DNA of 6,484 nucleotides from Deltaproteobacteria bacterium (lineage in GTDB: Bacteria; Bdellovibrionota; UBA1018; UBA923), in assembly GCA_016194795.1 (NCBI GenBank), contig JACQAX010000128.1:1-6484 (forward strand), in the 5' to 3' direction. The notes below the pieces were generated by a model that made no database searches, had not been told where the DNA came from, and saw only the letters and a program-made list of their open reading frames with translations. The position numbers and the translations under genes are program-made. Shown in pieces: positions 4,269 to 6,484 of the stretch. Every line of letters begins with the position of its first letter. Positions within the stretch are counted from its first letter, which is position 1.

Positions 4269-6484
4269 TGTCAACAGAACTGATCATCAACGCTACCCTT
4301 CCCGAAACCCGCATCGCTCTCCTGGAAAACCACGAGATCTCCGAGCTGCACATCGAGCGCGACTCCGAGCGCGGGATCGTCGGCAATATTTACAAAGGCC
4401 GGGTCATTCGAGTGCTCCCGGGCATGCAGGCCTGCTTCGTCGACATCGGCTTGGAGAAGGCCGCGTTTCTCTACGTCGACGACATCTTCTTTCCGGACAT
4501 GAAGTCGCCGCTGGCGACCAATCCTTTGCCCGAGCCCGGTTTGCAGGCGCCTCGCGCGCCGGGCGCGCCTGAAGCCACGCGCGGTGGCGGGCGCGGACGC
4601 GGACGCATGGGCCGTGGCCAGGCTCCGGTGCCACCGACGCCCAACGCGCCGGCGGGATCGCCGGAAGCCCACGCGGCCGCTCAGGCGGACTACGCGCAAC
4701 AGATGCTCGAGAGCGGCGGGGAGCTTCCCGAAGGGGAGGCTCCGCTCGCTCCGGAAAACGCGCCGCCGGTGGCGGCCGAAACCCATCCCGCCGACGCGGC
4801 TTTGCCCGAAGGGCAGCCCGAAGCGCGCTCGCCTCAAGGCGAGACGTTCGACGACGAGGACGAAGATGAAGGCGGGGAGCCGGCTTATCGCCCTGAACCG
4901 CTGATCGACGCCGCCGCGTGGGCCGAGGATCTTTCGGCCGATGATGACGAAGAAGACGACGCCGAAGCCGCGGCTTTGACCGAAGGCGCGCCCGCCGAGA
5001 CGGCGTCCGGCGCTCCGTCGCCGGAAGCTTCCGAATCCGGTCAGGCGCAGGAATCGCCCGCCTCCGAAGCGCAGCCCGCCGACGCGCCGGTTACAGCCGC
5101 CTCGCAGCCACCCGTGGCTCCGCTCGCCGAAGCGCTCACGGAGCGGCCGCAAGGCAAGGCGCCCGTCGAGCCACGCCCGTCGCCGGTGAAGCCGGTCGGC
5201 GTGGCTGAAGACGAAGATGAGTCCGAAATGCCTCGGCGCCGCCGCCGTCGCGAGCCGGTGAACATCGCCGACATCATCAAAGAGGGCCAGGAGATCGTCG
5301 TTCAGGTCGCCAAGGACCCGATCGGCACCAAAGGCGCGCGCCTGACCTGCCACGTGAGCCTGCCGGGCCGTTATCTCGTGTTCATGCCGACGGTCGACCA
5401 CATCGGCGTTTCCCGCCGCATCGAGAGCGAGGGCGAGCGTCGTCGTCTCAAGGAGACGATGTCGAAGATCCGCCCGTCCAAGACCGGCGTGATCGTGCGT
5501 ACCGCGAGCGGCAAGCAGACCGACCGCCAGCTCAAGCAGGACTTGGATTATCTCGTCACGACCTGGAACGACATCCAGAAGAAGTTCCTGAAGCAGCGCT
5601 CGCCCAGCGTCGTGTACCAGGATCTGACGATCGTGCTGCGCGCGATTCGCGACATGTTCACCGACGAAGTCGACAAGGTCATCGTCGACTCCAAGCGCGA
5701 GCATCGCGCGATCATGAAGTTCGTCACGCGGTTCATCCCCCAGGTCCGGGACAAGGTCGAGCTGTACGAGGGCGCGATGCCGCTCTTCGACGCCTACGGC
5801 ATCGAGACCGAGATCTCGCGCGCGCTCGAGCGCAAGGTGTGGCTCAAGTCAGGCGGCTACCTCGTCGTCGACCAGACCGAGGCGCTCGTCTCGATCGACG
5901 TCAACACGGGCCGCTACGTCGGCAAGAAAACCCTGGAAGAAACGATCCTCAAGACCAACCTCGAGGCGGTACGCGAGATCGCCTATCAGCTGCGCCTGCG
6001 CAACTGCGGCGGGATCATCATTCTCGACCTGATCGACATGGAGAAGGAAGCCAACAAGGAAAAGGTCTACAAGGCGCTCGAAGAGGCGTTGAAGAAGGAC
6101 CGTTCGCGTCCGAGCATCCTCAAGATCAGCTCGCTCGGCCTCATCGAGATGACCCGCAAGCGCACGCGCGACAGCATGGTGCGCTCGCTCTGCGAGCCGT
6201 GCTCGTACTGCGAGGGCAAGGGCTTCGTGAAGAACAAGCTCACCATCGCCTACGACATCATGCGCGACATCGAGCGCGAGCTCGCCGACAAGGACAACAT
6301 CGGCATCTCGATCCAGTGCCACCCGACGGTGGCCGACGTGCTGCTCGAGGACAAGCGCGACGTGCTGGAAGACATGGAGCAGTCGTCGCAGAAGCGCATC
6401 ACGGTGCGCGGCAACGGCGCCTACCACGTCGAGCAGTACGAGCTCGTGGCCCAGCGGCCGAACAAGAACATGGTGTGGTCGAGC
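4268..6484 (+). CDS. rng: Rne/Rng-family ribonuclease (RNase G-size core) with a large insertion in the S1 domain, 3' end cut
   Basis: Single-strand-specific endoribonuclease for rRNA and tRNA maturation and mRNA decay, expected in the cytoplasm or at the inner membrane. Order in the 739 visible residues: N-terminal strands 1-35; first half of the S1 domain 36-75 (GIVGNIYKGRV, MQACFVDIGLEKAAFLYV); low-complexity insertion about 76-328; second half of S1 from about 331 (IIKEGQEIVVQVAKD); 5'-phosphate sensor GVIVRTASGK with Arg411 and Thr412; DNase I-like catalytic domain with Asp544 (SIDVN) and Asp587 (ILDLIDM), matching E. coli RNase E Asp303 and Asp346; zinc-link cysteines 642, 645 and 648 (CEPCSYCEGKG); then the small domain. 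Removing the insertion leaves about 490 residues, the size of E. coli RNase G, so few residues may be missing. A C-terminal degradosome scaffold beyond the edge cannot be excluded, and rne is an alternative name. ATG start preceded by GAGG. Confidence 0.95.
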   Translation, partial: MSTELIINATLPETRIALLENHEISELHIERDSERGIVGNIYKGRVIRVLPGMQACFVDIGLEKAAFLYVDDIFFPDMKSPLATNPLPEPGLQAPRAPGAPEATRGGGRGRGRMGRGQAPVPPTPNAPAGSPEAHAAAQADYAQQMLESGGELPEGEAPLAPENAPPVAAETHPADAALPEGQPEARSPQGETFDDEDEDEGGEPAYRPEPLIDAAAWAEDLSADDDEEDDAEAAALTEGAPAETASGAPSPEASESGQAQESPASEAQPADAPVTAASQPPVAPLAEALTERPQGKAPVEPRPSPVKPVGVAEDEDESEMPRRRRRREPVNIADIIKEGQEIVVQVAKDPIGTKGARLTCHVSLPGRYLVFMPTVDHIGVSRRIESEGERRRLKETMSKIRPSKTGVIVRTASGKQTDRQLKQDLDYLVTTWNDIQKKFLKQRSPSVVYQDLTIVLRAIRDMFTDEVDKVIVDSKREHRAIMKFVTRFIPQVRDKVELYEGAMPLFDAYGIETEISRALERKVWLKSGGYLVVDQTEALVSIDVNTGRYVGKKTLEETILKTNLEAVREIAYQLRLRNCGGIIILDLIDMEKEANKEKVYKALEEALKKDRSRPSILKISSLGLIEMTRKRTRDSMVRSLCEPCSYCEGKGFVKNKLTIAYDIMRDIERELADKDNIGISIQCHPTVADVLLEDKRDVLEDMEQSSQKRITVRGNGAYHVEQYELVAQRPNKNMVWSS
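4493..5251 (+). other. Low-complexity charged insertion within the RNase S1 domain (protein residues about 76-328)
   Basis: Between the two halves of the S1 domain, where E. coli RNase E has a short loop, lie about 250 residues dominated by Ala, Pro, Glu, Asp and Gly. Its parts in order are a Pro-rich entry (81-104), an Arg-Gly run GGGRGRGRMGRG at 106-117, long Pro/Ala/Glu stretches, acidic blocks at 195-201 (DDEDEDE), 225-231 (DDDEEDD) and 314-320 (EDEDESE), and six consecutive Arg at 323-328 just before the S1 fold resumes. It has almost no aromatic or bulky hydrophobic residues, so it is very probably disordered. The reading frame is continuous, with no sign of a frameshift or mobile element, and base composition matches the rest of the gene. 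Confidence 0.85.

Noticed and set aside
4493..5251. RNase insertion as an inserted mobile element or separate gene
   Set aside because: The frame is continuous, base composition matches the flanks, and there are no terminal repeats, target duplications or internal starts. It reads as a low-complexity loop expansion.
4271..5704. Long open frame of 477 codons on the minus strand opposite the RNase gene
   Set aside because: It is antisense to a gene with intact catalytic motifs. It is a product of the strong G/C third-position bias, its translation is Arg/Gly/Leu-rich without family features, and it has no clear ribosome binding site.

Overview
This window is GC-rich bacterial chromosome holding five protein genes in two divergent blocks, separated by a short, noticeably more AT-rich intergenic region (about 3511-3758). 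The RNase E/G core sequence (opening residues, GIVGNIYKGRV, LEKAAFLYV) and the high GC3 suggest a member of the former Deltaproteobacteria, such as Myxococcota, Bdellovibrionota or a relative. That placement is inference from remembered family patterns. No mobile element, CRISPR array, tRNA or rRNA was seen.

Left block, minus strand (3510 down to 1): a compact deo operon in the order deoC - deoB - deoA. The genes are almost fused: deoC stop and deoB start are 1 nt apart, and deoB stop and deoA start overlap as GTGA. Together they form a nucleoside salvage and catabolic route. DeoA phosphorolyses pyrimidine (deoxy)nucleosides to a base and (deoxy)ribose-1-phosphate, DeoB isomerises the 1-phosphate to the 5-phosphate, and DeoC cleaves deoxyribose-5-phosphate to acetaldehyde and glyceraldehyde-3-phosphate. 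Active-site residues are intact in all three. deoA runs off the left edge, very probably within a few codons of its end. DeoC is unusual in having an N-terminal helical extension of about 66 residues and a Gly/Ser/Asn/Lys-rich C-terminal tail of about 60 residues around an ordinary aldolase core.

Right block, plus strand (3759 to 6484): an unrecognised 169-residue exported or membrane protein with codon use unlike its neighbours, whose TAA stop overlaps the ATG of a large Rne/Rng-family ribonuclease (TAATG). The ribonuclease has all expected catalytic landmarks, but its S1 RNA-binding domain is split by a low-complexity, highly charged insertion of about 250 residues. Without the insertion the visible protein is about the size of RNase G. 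The gene runs off the right edge.

The divergent intergenic region holds candidate promoters on both strands, a perfect 6-bp-arm palindrome between them, and a weak hairpin that would pair with the Shine-Dalgarno of the 169-residue gene. The most notable observations are the two extensions on DeoC (the N-terminal one is compatible with a microcompartment or scaffold targeting helix), the disordered insertion inside the RNase S1 domain, and the orphan membrane-hairpin protein coupled to the RNase.
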